Shown here one piece after another: positions 1-10,282 of a stretch of 64,000 nucleotides of DNA. The translations under genes and the position numbers were made by a program. Location of the stretch: contig CAWHJD010000016.1 in NCBI GenBank assembly GCA_963829585.1, forward strand, positions 186,001-250,000, in the 5' to 3' direction. Positions within the stretch are counted from its first letter, which is position 1; every line of letters begins with the position of its first letter. The DNA is from Sva-07 sp963829585. Lineage in GTDB: Bacteria > Actinomycetota > Acidimicrobiia > Acidimicrobiales > Ilumatobacteraceae. A model generated the notes under the pieces. The model saw only the letters and a list, made by a program, of their open reading frames with translations, made no database searches and was not told the origin of the DNA.

Positions 1-88
1 CGGGCCCGAGCGCCTGGGCGGTGCCGGCCGTCCCGAACAGCACGGCGGCCATGACGACGGCTCCGATCGGTCGGGTCGGCGATTGCAC
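1..88 (-). CDS. N-terminus of a putative secreted protein (partial)
   Basis: Only the first 29 codons lie in the window. Read from a GTG at 88, the peptide has a short polar start (MQSPTRP), a hydrophobic core (GAVVMAAVLFGTAG) and a small-residue end (TAQA) that looks like a signal peptidase I site. An ATG at 52 is an alternative start but would leave a short signal. The gene is divergent from the pirin gene. The mature protein is outside the window, so no function can be given. Confidence 0.4.
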   Translation of the reverse strand, partial: MQSPTRPIGAVVMAAVLFGTAGTAQALGP

Positions 89-169
89 GGTTCGTTGTCT
101 AGCCCCTCACGCCTCGGCGACCCGGGCCCGCGACGGAATATGATTGCGTCCGCAAGTGTTTCGATCGGT

Positions 170-895
170 ATGACCACGAACTCCACCGCCCCGGTGATCG
201 ACGTCCGTCGGGCGTCGGATCGCCCCGCCACCAGGATCGGCTGGCTCGACTCCAAGCACTCGTTCAGCTTCGGACGCCACTACGACCCCTCCAACACCGG
301 CCACGGGCTGCTCCTCGTCAACAACGACGACGTCGTGCGCGGCGGGTCGGGTTTCGACACCCACCCCCATCGCGACATGGAGATCGTCACGTGGGTGCTG
401 TCGGGCGAACTCGAACACAAGGACTCCGAACGCAACCGGGGCGTGCTGTACCCCGGGCTCGCCCAGCGGATGTCGGCCGGCACCGGCATCTGGCACTCGG
501 AGATGAACAACTCGGGCAGCGACGACGTGCACTTCGTGCAGATGTGGGTGCGACCGGACACCGAGTCGGTCGACCCCGGGTACGAACAACTCGACATCAA
601 CGCCGAACTCGAACGGGGCGGTCTCGTGCCGATCGCGTCGGGCAGAGGACACGATGCCGCCATCTCGATCCGCCAACGAGGCGCCGTGTTGTGGGGTGGG
701 CGACTCGCCGCCGACGAGTCGGTCACGGTTCCCGACGATCGCCACGTCCACGTCTTCGTGCCGAGGGGTTCGGCGGTGCTCGATGGCGCCGGCACGCTGT
801 CGACGGGTGACGCGGCCCGACTGACCGGCGCGGGACCACTGCGGCTCGCCGCCGGCCCCGACGGTGCCGAAGTGCTCATCTGGGCAACGGCGTGA
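170..895 (+). CDS. Pirin family protein
   Basis: The 241-residue product is a bicupin of the pirin family. The N-terminal cupin shows the conserved run GFDTHPHRDMEIVTWVLSG followed by LYPGLAQRMSAGTGIWHSE. Its two HxH-type histidine pairs and the glutamate are the usual Fe(II) ligands of pirin and of quercetinase-like members such as E. coli YhhW. The C-terminal cupin (ISIRQRGAVLWGGRL to the end) is more divergent, as is usual. The ATG at 170 was chosen because translation upstream of it is unlike any pirin N-terminus. Bacterial pirins have mostly been linked to redox sensing or flavonoid oxidation, so the substrate is unknown. A nitroreductase gene follows after 12 nt, and the two may be co-transcribed. 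Confidence 0.85.
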   Translation: MTTNSTAPVIDVRRASDRPATRIGWLDSKHSFSFGRHYDPSNTGHGLLLVNNDDVVRGGSGFDTHPHRDMEIVTWVLSGELEHKDSERNRGVLYPGLAQRMSAGTGIWHSEMNNSGSDDVHFVQMWVRPDTESVDPGYEQLDINAELERGGLVPIASGRGHDAAISIRQRGAVLWGGRLAADESVTVPDDRHVHVFVPRGSAVLDGAGTLSTGDAARLTGAGPLRLAAGPDGAEVLIWATA

Positions 896-907
896 CATCC
901 TGAGGAC

Positions 908-1483
908 ATGGATCCCGACCGCAGCCGCTTCGACGAGTTCTCGAAGCTGGTGCGATCGCGTCGGACGTCGATGATCGTCGACCAGACCCGCGATGTCGCG
1001 GTCGAGCTGATCGCCGAGTTGTGCGACCTGGCCACGTGGGCACCGAACCACAAGAAGACCTGGCCATGGCGGTTCGCCGTGTTCACCGGGGCCGGGCGGG
1101 CGACGTTGGGCGACACCATGGCCGACGAGATGGAGCGGCTGGGGTTCGGCGACGAGGGCAAACGGGCCAAGACGCGCACGAAGTACCTCCGCACGCCGGC
1201 GACCCTCGTGGTCGGTTGCGGACCCGACGACAACGAGATGCTCCACGCCGAGAACCGCGACGCCGTCGCCGCCGGCATCCAGAACATCCTCCTCGGAGCC
1301 ACAGCGCTGGGCATCGCCAGTTTCTGGTCGACGCCGGCACTCACTCGACCGGGCGCCGTGCTCGACCTCTGCGGGTTCGACGCCGCCGACCGCCTCGTCG
1401 GCATCATCTATCTGGGTTGGGCCGCACAGGAGTGCGCCGCGCCCGAACGGCCCCGGCTCCCCATCACCCACGTCACGACCTGA
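908..1483 (+). CDS. Nitroreductase family protein (YdjA-like)
   Basis: The 191-residue product is a short FMN-dependent nitroreductase-fold protein. Near the N-terminus RSRRTSMIVDQTRDV is the FMN-phosphate-contacting start, followed by LCDLATWAPNHKKTWPWRFAVF, typical of the YdjA/TdsD branch. AGIQNILLGATALGIASFW is the central helix, and the GIIYLGW end is the usual last strand. The family reduces nitro- or quinone-type substrates with NAD(P)H in the cytoplasm, as homodimers. The length fits the small YdjA type (about 185 residues). The substrate cannot be told from sequence. It sits 12 nt after the pirin gene, consistent with a two-gene redox operon. Confidence 0.85.
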   Translation: MDPDRSRFDEFSKLVRSRRTSMIVDQTRDVAVELIAELCDLATWAPNHKKTWPWRFAVFTGAGRATLGDTMADEMERLGFGDEGKRAKTRTKYLRTPATLVVGCGPDDNEMLHAENRDAVAAGIQNILLGATALGIASFWSTPALTRPGAVLDLCGFDAADRLVGIIYLGWAAQECAAPERPRLPITHVTT

Positions 1484-1566
1484 CCCCGGCAACCGGAAAC
1501 GTCACGTTTGACCCGGCACCGTGTGACGGTTTCGTGGGGCGGGGGTGCAGCGGCGAGACTGGCCCG

Positions 1567-2178
1567 GTGAACGACCAGCGCCAGACGATCGTGACGCTCG
1601 ACGTCGAGGGCGTGCTCGTCCCCGAGATCTGGATCGCGGTCGCCGAGCACACGGGGATCGAGGGGTTGCGGCGCACCACACGTGACGAACCGAACTACGA
1701 CGTGCTGATGCGCTACCGCCTCGACCTGCTCGCCGAGCACGGGCTCACGATGTCGCTGATCGAGGACGTCATCGCAGGACTCGTGCCGCTCGAGGGCGCT
1801 CGCGCCTTCCTCGACGAATTGCGTGACGAGACGCAAGTGATTCTCCTGTCGGACACGTTCGAGCAGTTCGCCCGGCCCCTGATGCGTCAGCTCGGACTGC
1901 CGACGGTGTTCTGCCACCGACTCGTGGTGCACGACGACCGGATCGTGGACTACCGGCTCCGCCAGCCCAACCAGAAGCAGCATTCGGTCGAGGCACTCCA
2001 GAGCCTCGAATATCGGGTCGTCGCCGCCGGCGACAGCTACAACGACACGACCATGTTGAGTGCCGCCGACCACGGCTATCTCTTCCACGCCCCCGCGAAC
2101 GTGATCGCCGAGTTCCCCCAGTTCCCCGCGCTCGACACCTACGACGACCTGCTCGGCGCCATCCGCTCGCATCTCTGA
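1567..2178 (+). CDS. thrH: Phosphoserine phosphatase / homoserine phosphotransferase ThrH
   Basis: The 203-residue HAD-superfamily protein begins VNDQRQTIVTLDVEGVLVPEIW. The xDxEGVLVPEIW form of HAD motif I is specific to ThrH rather than SerB. Motif II is ILLSDTFEQFARPL, and the last motif is VVAAGDSYNDTTML, with the acidic pair that binds Mg2+. ThrH hydrolyses phosphoserine and can pass the phosphate to homoserine, joining serine and threonine metabolism. The GTG at 1567 was chosen because the homologous region starts just after it; upstream in-frame sequence is the antisense-like tail of the nitroreductase. It is separated by 83 nt from the gene before and 57 nt from the ATPase after. Substrate preference is inferred from the family. 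Confidence 0.88.
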   Translation: MNDQRQTIVTLDVEGVLVPEIWIAVAEHTGIEGLRRTTRDEPNYDVLMRYRLDLLAEHGLTMSLIEDVIAGLVPLEGARAFLDELRDETQVILLSDTFEQFARPLMRQLGLPTVFCHRLVVHDDRIVDYRLRQPNQKQHSVEALQSLEYRVVAAGDSYNDTTMLSAADHGYLFHAPANVIAEFPQFPALDTYDDLLGAIRSHL

Positions 2179-2235
2179 GCCGTTCAGGGGCCGAATGCCC
2201 TTGTCAAGACAGCCCCTGCGGCGGATGTTGGAGGT

Positions 2236-4872
2236 GTGCCGGACACCGCACGCCCGACCGGGCTGACCTCGACCGAAGCCGCCAGGCGGCTGCACGAGTG
2301 CGGTCCGAACGAACTCCCCGAACCGACGGGGATCCCCGTCTGGCGTCAGCTCTTCGCCCAGCTCACACACTTCTTCGCGGCGATGCTCTGGGTCGCGGGT
2401 GTGCTGGCGATCATGGGTGGCCTCCCCGAGTTGGGCGTCGCGATCTTCATCGTGATCGTCGTCAACGCACTCTTCGCCTTCGGGCAGGAGTACCGAGCCG
2501 AACAGGCGGCGGCCCGATTGAAGAACCTGCTGCCGTTGCAGGTCATGGTCGTGCGCGACGGTTCTCCGCTGCTGATCGACGCCGACGGCGTCGTGCCCGG
2601 CGATCTCGTCGTGCTCACCGACGGCGTCCGGGTGCCCGCCGACATGATCTGTGTGGAGAGTCACGGACTACTCGTCGACACGTCGACACTGACCGGCGAG
2701 AGCGTGCCCGAGTCGATCGGCGACGGCGACGGCCTCCGTGCGGGAACGTTCGTGGTCGAGGGTGAGGGTCTGGCGATCGTCGAGACGACCGGCGCGTCGA
2801 CCGAGTTCGCCCGCATCGCGGTCCTCACTCAGGACACCGTGCGTCCCGACACGCCGTTGACCCGCGAGCTCCACCACCTCGTTCGGACGATCGCGCTGAT
2901 CGCCGTCGGCGTCGGCGGTGGATTCTTCGTGCTGACGATCTTCCTCGACACGCCGGCATCCGACGGGTTCGTGTTCGCCATCGGGATCACGGTGGCGCTC
3001 GTACCCGAGGCGCTGCTCCCGACGGTGACGCTCTCACTTGCGATCGGCGCCCAGCGGATGGCCGACCAGCACGCACTCGTTCGACGGCTGGAGTCGGTCG
3101 AGACACTCGGCTCGACGACGTTCATCTGCACCGACAAGACCGGCACACTGACCCAGAACCGGATGAGGATCGTCGAGGTCTGGATGCCCTCCGAGCGGGT
3201 CAGACGCGGCGGAACGGGCTACGAGCCGACCGGCGAGATCGAGCCGATGACCGATGACATCCGTTGCCGACTCACCGACCTGGCGGTGGTCGCACGTGGC
3301 TGTTCGAGAGGGCGGGTCGTTCGCAACGAGGAGGGCGGTTGGAGCCCGACAGGTGATCCCATGGAGGCGGCCATCGACTCCTTGACGATCCAGCTGACCG
3401 ACCACGACAGAACCGCCACGGTCCTCCTGGCGGACCCGCCGATCGCGCGATTCGCCTTCGATCCGCGCCGGCGTCGGGCGTCGGTCGTGACGCACGATCG
3501 GGTGCTGGTCAAGGGCTCGCCCGACGCCGTGATCGAACGCTGTCGAATCGATGCCGACGAAGAAGCCGCCGTCCGCGGGGCCATGCAGGACCTGTCCGAT
3601 CGGGGTCTGCGCCTGCTGGCCGTCGCCGCCAGGAGGTTCACCGATCACGCGCCGACGACCGCCGACGAGGCCGAGGCCGACCTCGAACTGCTCGGCTTAC
3701 TCGCCTTCGAGGATCCCCCACGACCAGAGGCGCGCGACGCGCTCGCCGCCTGCCGGCGCGCCGGGATCAGGGTCGCGATGATCACGGGCGACTCGGCGCT
3801 CACCGCTCGAGCCATCGCCGACGAGACGGGCCTGCGACCGCACGACGGACTGGTGCTGACCGGCGCGGAACTCCCCGCCGACGAGCAGGTGCTCGGGGCG
3901 CTCGTGGATCGCGACGGTGTGGTGATCGCCCGCGTCACGCCGGAGGACAAGCTCCGGATCGCTCGGGCACTCCGGGCTCGTGGGCACGTGATCGCGATGA
4001 CCGGCGACGGCGTGAACGACGGGCCTGCACTGCGGGAGGCCGACATCGGCATCGCCATGGGCGCGAGTGGGAGCGACGTGGCGAGAGAGGCCGCAGACCT
4101 CGTGCTGCTCGACGACAACTTCGCAACGATCGTCGCCGCGGTCGAGCAGGGCCGGGCGACCTTCGCCAACGCTCGGCGGTTCCTGACCTATCACCTCACC
4201 GACAACGTCGCCGAACTGACACCGTTCGTGATCTGGGCCCTGTCGGGCGGCCGGTTCCCACTCGCGCTCGGCGTGCTGCAGATCCTCGCACTCGACATCG
4301 GCACCGACACGCTGTCGGCCGTCGCCCTCGGGAGCGAGCCGGCCGGCGCCCACGTGATGGCGCAGCCACCGAGTTCCGGCCGACTCCTGAACCGGACCGT
4401 CGCCACTCGGGCGTTCGGGGTGCTCGGTCCGACCGAGGCACTGTTCGAGATGATCGCGTTCATCGTCGCTCTCATGATCGGGGGCTGGAGTCTCGGGGCA
4501 GACTTCCCGACCGGCCCGGTGTTGTACGCAGCGTCCGGCGCAGCATTCCTCAGCGTCGTCGTCGGTCAGGCCGCCAACGCGTTCGCGTGCCGCAGCACTC
4601 GGCGTCCGGCGTGGGAGTTGGGCTGGTTCTCGAACCGGTTCCTGCTGACGGCGATCGCCGTCGGTATCGGGTTCGCGCTCGCGCTGTTCATCATCCCGGC
4701 TGCGGCCGAACTCCTCGATCAGCAGTGGCCGCCGGCCGGTGCGTGGATCGTCGTCCTCGCGTCGGCACCGGCCGTCGTGCTCGTCGATGCCGCGTGGAAG
4801 CGTGTGACTGCTCGCCCTCCTCGCGGCCACCCGTCGGAGCTGATTCATTGCGGAATGAGTTGCAGGGGTTGA
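2236..4872 (+). CDS. P-type cation-transporting ATPase (P2-like)
   Basis: The 878-residue product is a P-type ATPase that pumps a cation across the inner membrane using ATP. It has the N-terminal cation-ATPase domain (LTSTEAARRLHECGPNELPE), TM1-2, an actuator domain with TGES near residue 153, and TM3-4 with PEALLPTV near 257. The phosphorylation motif DKTGTLTQNR has its aspartate near residue 300, the nucleotide domain has KGSPDAV, and TGDGVNDGPAL is near 590. About six C-terminal membrane segments follow. The TM4 motif PEAL replaces the PEGL common in Ca2+/Mg2+ pumps, so the ion cannot be assigned; Ca2+, Na+ and K+ are all possible. A GGAGG lies almost directly before the GTG start, unusually close. 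It converges with the MFS gene. Confidence 0.88.
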   Translation: MPDTARPTGLTSTEAARRLHECGPNELPEPTGIPVWRQLFAQLTHFFAAMLWVAGVLAIMGGLPELGVAIFIVIVVNALFAFGQEYRAEQAAARLKNLLPLQVMVVRDGSPLLIDADGVVPGDLVVLTDGVRVPADMICVESHGLLVDTSTLTGESVPESIGDGDGLRAGTFVVEGEGLAIVETTGASTEFARIAVLTQDTVRPDTPLTRELHHLVRTIALIAVGVGGGFFVLTIFLDTPASDGFVFAIGITVALVPEALLPTVTLSLAIGAQRMADQHALVRRLESVETLGSTTFICTDKTGTLTQNRMRIVEVWMPSERVRRGGTGYEPTGEIEPMTDDIRCRLTDLAVVARGCSRGRVVRNEEGGWSPTGDPMEAAIDSLTIQLTDHDRTATVLLADPPIARFAFDPRRRRASVVTHDRVLVKGSPDAVIERCRIDADEEAAVRGAMQDLSDRGLRLLAVAARRFTDHAPTTADEAEADLELLGLLAFEDPPRPEARDALAACRRAGIRVAMITGDSALTARAIADETGLRPHDGLVLTGAELPADEQVLGALVDRDGVVIARVTPEDKLRIARALRARGHVIAMTGDGVNDGPALREADIGIAMGASGSDVAREAADLVLLDDNFATIVAAVEQGRATFANARRFLTYHLTDNVAELTPFVIWALSGGRFPLALGVLQILALDIGTDTLSAVALGSEPAGAHVMAQPPSSGRLLNRTVATRAFGVLGPTEALFEMIAFIVALMIGGWSLGADFPTGPVLYAASGAAFLSVVVGQAANAFACRSTRRPAWELGWFSNRFLLTAIAVGIGFALALFIIPAAAELLDQQWPPAGAWIVVLASAPAVVLVDAAWKRVTARPPRGHPSELIHCGMSCRG

Positions 4873-4894
4873 GACGTATTCCGCCGAGAACGGC

Positions 4895-6286
4895 TCACGC
4901 CGGCCGACTCTCCACCCGGTCGACTCCCTTCAGCAACACCGGAACGACGAGGCCGAGGAAGACGAGGATGCTGCCGCTGACGAAGATCGCCGACCGCACG
5001 CCGTACCGGTGCGCAAGGATGCCTCCGATCAGGGCGCCGACGGGCATGCCGAGATAGACGAGGAACCGGTAGCTGGCCCCGACGCGCCCGAGCACCTCGT
5101 TGGGGATCAGCCGCTGTCGGAGCGCCAGCGTCAACACGTTCCACACCATGATTGCGCCGAGCGACACCGCCGTCAGCAGTCCGGCGACGACCGGAACCGA
5201 GGTCGCAGCGATCAGCCACGTCGCCAAGCCGGACGCCAGCACCGCACACGACAGCGTGACCCGGAGCGGGAACCGACGGAATCGGGGAGCGATCAACGAT
5301 CCGATGATGCCACCGATCGCTCCCGGTACGAGCAGGACGCCATAACCGAACTCCGACAGACCCAGCACGTCGCGGGCATAGAGCACGAAGACGGCGTTGC
5401 CGATGAACGACGCCGTGCCGAGCGCCGTGGAGATCACTGCGAGCATCCGCAGGAGATGCTGGCTCCAGAGCCAATCGAAAGCCCTCCGAGACCCGAGTTC
5501 GCATCCGGACGCCGGGGGCATGGACCGCGCCGGACGTGAAGCTCCCCGACATGAAGGCCATCACGAACGCCGCACCCGCGAAACTCAGCGCATCGAGGCC
5601 GAAGGGGACGGCGATCGCAAGGCCGAACAGGAGTCCCCCGATCGGCGGCCCCACGAGGTCGTTCATCGCCAGTTCGGTCGACCCGAGCCGACCCCCGGCG
5701 CGCTCGAGATCACCCAGGTCGACCGTCGCCGGGATCATCGCCATGCTGGACGAATCGACCACCGCTTCGGCCGATGCCAGGAGGGCAGCCACCAGGAAGA
5801 GCACCCCGATCGACACCTGATCGAACAGGATGACGGCGACGAGGCCGGCCATCACCACCGCACGCGCCATGTCGAGACGCATCCGCAACACACGACGGTC
5901 GTAGCGGTCGGCCCACGCGCCGCCCGGAAGAATGAAGATCAGCCACGGCAAGCGCTCGGCCACCGTCACACCGGCGATCAGACGCGGGTCGTCGGTCACC
6001 GATGTGGCGAGCAGCGGCAACGCCACGAGGCGGAGACCGTCTCCGAGGTTCGACAATGCCGTGGCACCCCACAGCAGCCGGAAGTTGCGTGGAAGCGGGG
6101 AACCGAACCGTCCGCGCCGACCGTTCGGATCGCCCAGGATCTTCGAAGGATCGGCTTCTCGGATGCCGACGAGGGACGGCCGCTCGAACTCGCCGGTGTC
6201 CACGCCCAACGCCTCGAGTGCTGAGTCGATCTCGTCCAGCGGAGTCGGCGGCGCGACCGGGGGGTCGCCCGTGTCGGGATTCGGAC

Positions 6287-6290
<4 letters not shown>
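4895..6290 (-). CDS. MFS transporter (frameshifted by one base)
   Basis: This is a major facilitator of the MFS_3/enterobactin-exporter type. The N-terminal half, from the GTG at 6290, has a cytoplasmic leader of about 65 residues, then FRLLWGATALSNLGDGLRLVALPLLA and GGAWADRYDRR, the loop 2-3 signature. Around position 5480 the frame breaks: an extra T in GGCTTTCGATTGG shifts it, and the other frame continues exactly where homology requires (WLWSQHLLRMLAVISTALG) to the last helix and stop. Removing that base gives one protein of about 465 residues with 12 membrane segments. The GTG overlaps the stop codon of the mutase gene upstream (GTGA), so the two are translationally coupled. The substrate is unknown. 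Confidence 0.78.
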
Positions 6291-7872
<1,582 letters not shown>

Positions 7873-8099
7873 GGCGCCGATCGTATTGCAGCCTGCGACC
7901 CACCACCTGATTCGGTCGTCGTGGGCCACACACTGCGACGATCGGCCCCGGAAGTCGTACCTTGCCGGACCCGTCTTCGCGCCCGAGATCATCTCGACCT
8001 TGCCGACGATCCCGACACGACGGGGCCGACATGACCGAACCAGCGAGTTTGTGACCTCGTGCCCTGTCCTGTGCCGGCGAGTGGACCGAGGCTCGAGGT

Positions 8100-8510
8100 A
8101 TGGCTGACAACGACATCGGAATGATCCTGGACGTCACGCCAGGCGATGAGGAACGCTTCGATCGTCATGCGCTCGAAGGCATGGGGCATCGCGTCGAGGT
8201 GTGTCACGGTCCAGGAATCCACGAGCACTGCCCGCTTCTCGAGCAGGGCACCTGCACGCTCGTCGACGAGGCGCACGGGGTGGTTTTCAAACTCGATCTC
8301 GACCGGGAGTACCACCGGCAGATCCTCGCGAGGTACAAAGAGACGCTTCGGGGCGACATGCCGATCGCAGTGGCGGTCCGGCCGAGCCAGGAGACGACCT
8401 ACGCCGGACTGTTGGACGGGCTGTACGTATGGAGTCACCAACCGACGGCAGCCGAACTCGACGGCTTCGCCGCGCTCGTCGAGGCAGCCGACGCAACCCG
8501 CCCCACGTGA
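8100..8510 (+). CDS. Hypothetical protein
   Basis: A 136-residue acidic soluble protein that I do not recognise. It has no signal peptide or membrane segment. The middle contains CHGPGIHEHCPLLEQGTC, three cysteines and two histidines within 18 residues, which could hold a metal. The remainder (VVFKLDLDREYHRQILARYKETL and VAVRPSQETTYAGLLDGL) looks like a small alpha/beta domain. Codon use matches the neighbours and the ATG is the first in frame. It is divergent from the mutase gene; the 227-nt space between them shows no recognised element. Real by coding statistics, function unknown. Confidence 0.6.
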   Translation: MADNDIGMILDVTPGDEERFDRHALEGMGHRVEVCHGPGIHEHCPLLEQGTCTLVDEAHGVVFKLDLDREYHRQILARYKETLRGDMPIAVAVRPSQETTYAGLLDGLYVWSHQPTAAELDGFAALVEAADATRPT

Positions 8511-8697
8511 CGAGGACAGCCGGGTTCGCCCCGACTCAGCGACGGCAAGCCGACCGCGTCGCGTCGGGCGAAGAGGGGCGGCACCCTCGCCTGGAGCATC
8601 GATGAGATCGACGCGCCGCTTCGCGAGCGGGTGTTCCGGCGGCACCGTGAATCCGGTGGGGTACGGTGGACTCACGCCCTGACCCGAGGAGACTCCG

Positions 8698-8865
8698 ATG
8701 GCATGGTTCAAGCGTTGGCGAAACAAGATGCGCAACTACGCCTCGGTCGGTGATTACCCGGGCAGCTACGGCGGCGGGGGTGGAGGCGGCTCGGCTTCAC
8801 ATGCACGAGCTCGCTCCGAAGCCGAGGGCGTCCGTTTCAAGGACACGCTGGGTCCCACGAACTGA
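8698..8865 (+). CDS. Small basic glycine-rich protein, possibly truncated by frameshift
   Basis: A good ribosome binding site (GAGGAG, 7 nt before the ATG) precedes a 55-codon frame. It starts MAWFKRWRNKMRNYASVGDY, continues with a glycine run (seven in a row) and ends GVRFKDTLGPTN before a TGA. Another frame continues from the same point as a Thr/Ser/Pro/Glu-rich stretch that ends in TVQTTGPILLEQVMK at 8999. One base change would join them into a protein of about 99 residues with a basic head and acidic tail. No family is recognised. The strong ribosome binding site is the best evidence that it is translated. The rest of the 8511-9007 space shows nothing else. Confidence 0.4.
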   Translation: MAWFKRWRNKMRNYASVGDYPGSYGGGGGGGSASHARARSEAEGVRFKDTLGPTN

Positions 8866-9007
8866 CGTCGCAACCGTCCGCGACCTCGACGGGCGCGCCG
8901 GAGTCCGCCGACTCGCCCACCACCGAACCGAACGAGACGGCGCCCGACCTCACCGTCCAGACGACCGGGCCGATTCTGCTCGAACAGGTCATGAAGTGAG
9001 CCGCCGG

Positions 9008-9388
9008 TCAGTTGGCCGCGATCACCGCGATCTCCATGCGCCATTCGGGGCGCGCCAGCGCGGGCACGGTGACCAGTGTCGACGCGGCGCGGTGCCCGCC
9101 GAGTGCAGCGTCGCGGGCGGCCATCACGGGCCCGAGTTCCTCACCGACCACGACGTAGGTCGTGACCGACACGATGTCGGCCGGCGACATCCCGGCATCG
9201 CGGAGCATGGCGCCGATGTTCGACCACACGACGTCGGCCTGTTCGCCGAGATCGTCGGGCGTCGTGCCGTCGGGCGCCACCGGTACCACACCGGACGTGT
9301 GCAGCCAGTGGGTGGCTCCCTCGGTCAGTACGGCGTGGGCGTAGTTCGCCGCAGGGGCAGCGATGTCGGCGGGGCGGATCTCGGCCAT
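9008..9388 (-). CDS. RidA family protein (enamine/imine deaminase-like)
   Basis: The 126-residue product has the length and layout of the RidA/YjgF/UK114 family: ANYAHAVLTEGATHWLHTSGVVPVAPDG, then QADVVWSNIGAMLRDAGMSPADIVSVTTYVV, and a C-terminal RPEWRMEIAVIA block. The arginine before the last strand (ARPEWRMEI) corresponds to the substrate-carboxylate arginine of true RidA deaminases. RidA members hydrolyse reactive enamines formed by PLP enzymes, as trimers in the cytoplasm. The ATG at 9388 gives the usual N-terminus. The gene is divergent from the class II aldolase, sharing a 54-nt gap. Exact subgroup and substrate are not determined. Confidence 0.82.
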   Translation of the reverse strand: MAEIRPADIAAPAANYAHAVLTEGATHWLHTSGVVPVAPDGTTPDDLGEQADVVWSNIGAMLRDAGMSPADIVSVTTYVVVGEELGPVMAARDAALGGHRAASTLVTVPALARPEWRMEIAVIAAN

Positions 9389-9442
9389 CGACCGATCGTA
9401 CGGCCCGAGACTCCACCCGACGCCACGGCTACGGTGTTGCCC

Positions 9443-10279
9443 ATGGCCATCACCGAAGACGAACTCGACGTCACCACCACTTCGCCGGGCATGATCGACG
9501 GCATCGAACTCACGCCCAAGACCGTCGGACTCGACGGAATCCCGAAGTTCGACAACGTCGAGGACGAGCGCCACTACCGCAAGACCCACCTCGCCGGTGC
9601 GCTGCGAGTGTTCGGCAAGTTCGGCTTCGGCGAAGGGGTTGCCGGGCACATCACCGTGCGCGATCCCGAGTATCCCGACATGTTCTGGGTGAACCCGTTC
9701 GGGATGAGCTTCCGCCACATCCGCCAGAGCGACCTCATCCTCGTCGATCACAGCGGCAACGTCGTCTACGGCACCAAGCCGGTGAACCGCGCTGCGTTCG
9801 TCATCCACGCCGCCGTGCATTCCGCCCGCCCCGACGTCGTCGCCGCGGCCCATGCGCACTCGCCGTACGGCAAGTCGTTCAGCTCGCTCGGCATCCCACT
9901 CGCCCCGCTCACGCAGGACGCCTGCATCTTCTACAAGGATCACCACGTGATCTCCGAGCAGGGCGGCGCCGTCGTGTTCGACATCGAGGCCGGCCGTGAA
10001 CTCGCCTCGAAGTTCCCCGACGGCAAGGCTGCGATCCACCAGAACCACGGCCTGTTCACGGTGGGCGAGACCGTCGACGAGGCAGCGTTCTGGTTCATCT
10101 CGATGGAACGGTCGTGCCAGGCCCAGTTGATGGCGATGGCGGCCGGTGACCCGATCGAGATCCGCGACGAGTACGCCTCGTACACCCAGCAGAACACGGG
10201 CTTCCACGCGGCCGGATGGTTCAGCTTCCAACCGCTGTGGGACGAGATCGCCCGCACCGATCCCGAACTGTTCGAGTAA
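9443..10279 (+). CDS. Class II aldolase/adducin family protein
   Basis: The 278-residue product is a zinc-dependent class II aldolase/adducin-fold protein. LAGALRVFGKFGFGEGVAGHITVRDPE is the typical first block. SDLILVDHSGNVV and NRAAFVIHAAVHSARPDVVAAAHAHSP follow, where HAH supplies two metal histidines, and IHQNHGLFTVGETVDEAAFWF supplies another. The N-terminal extension of about 50 residues and the large C-terminal helix match members annotated as class II aldolases near actinobacterial degradation genes, not fuculose aldolase itself. The substrate is unknown. The DMT exporter follows in the same frame within 4 nt of the stop, suggesting an operon. Confidence 0.82.
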   Translation: MAITEDELDVTTTSPGMIDGIELTPKTVGLDGIPKFDNVEDERHYRKTHLAGALRVFGKFGFGEGVAGHITVRDPEYPDMFWVNPFGMSFRHIRQSDLILVDHSGNVVYGTKPVNRAAFVIHAAVHSARPDVVAAAHAHSPYGKSFSSLGIPLAPLTQDACIFYKDHHVISEQGGAVVFDIEAGRELASKFPDGKAAIHQNHGLFTVGETVDEAAFWFISMERSCQAQLMAMAAGDPIEIRDEYASYTQQNTGFHAAGWFSFQPLWDEIARTDPELFE

Positions 10280-10282
10280 CCC

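Noticed and set aside
107..1492. Long open frames opposite the pirin, nitroreductase and many other genes (some over 600 codons)
   Set aside because: They are antisense shadows of high-GC genes: Arg/Pro/His-rich, without recognisable domains, and overlapping genes with clear families.
8863..8865. TGA as a third selenocysteine codon in the small glycine-rich protein
   Set aside because: The sequence after it in frame is Arg-rich and lacks redox motifs, and no cysteine-aligned homology or suitable hairpin was seen.
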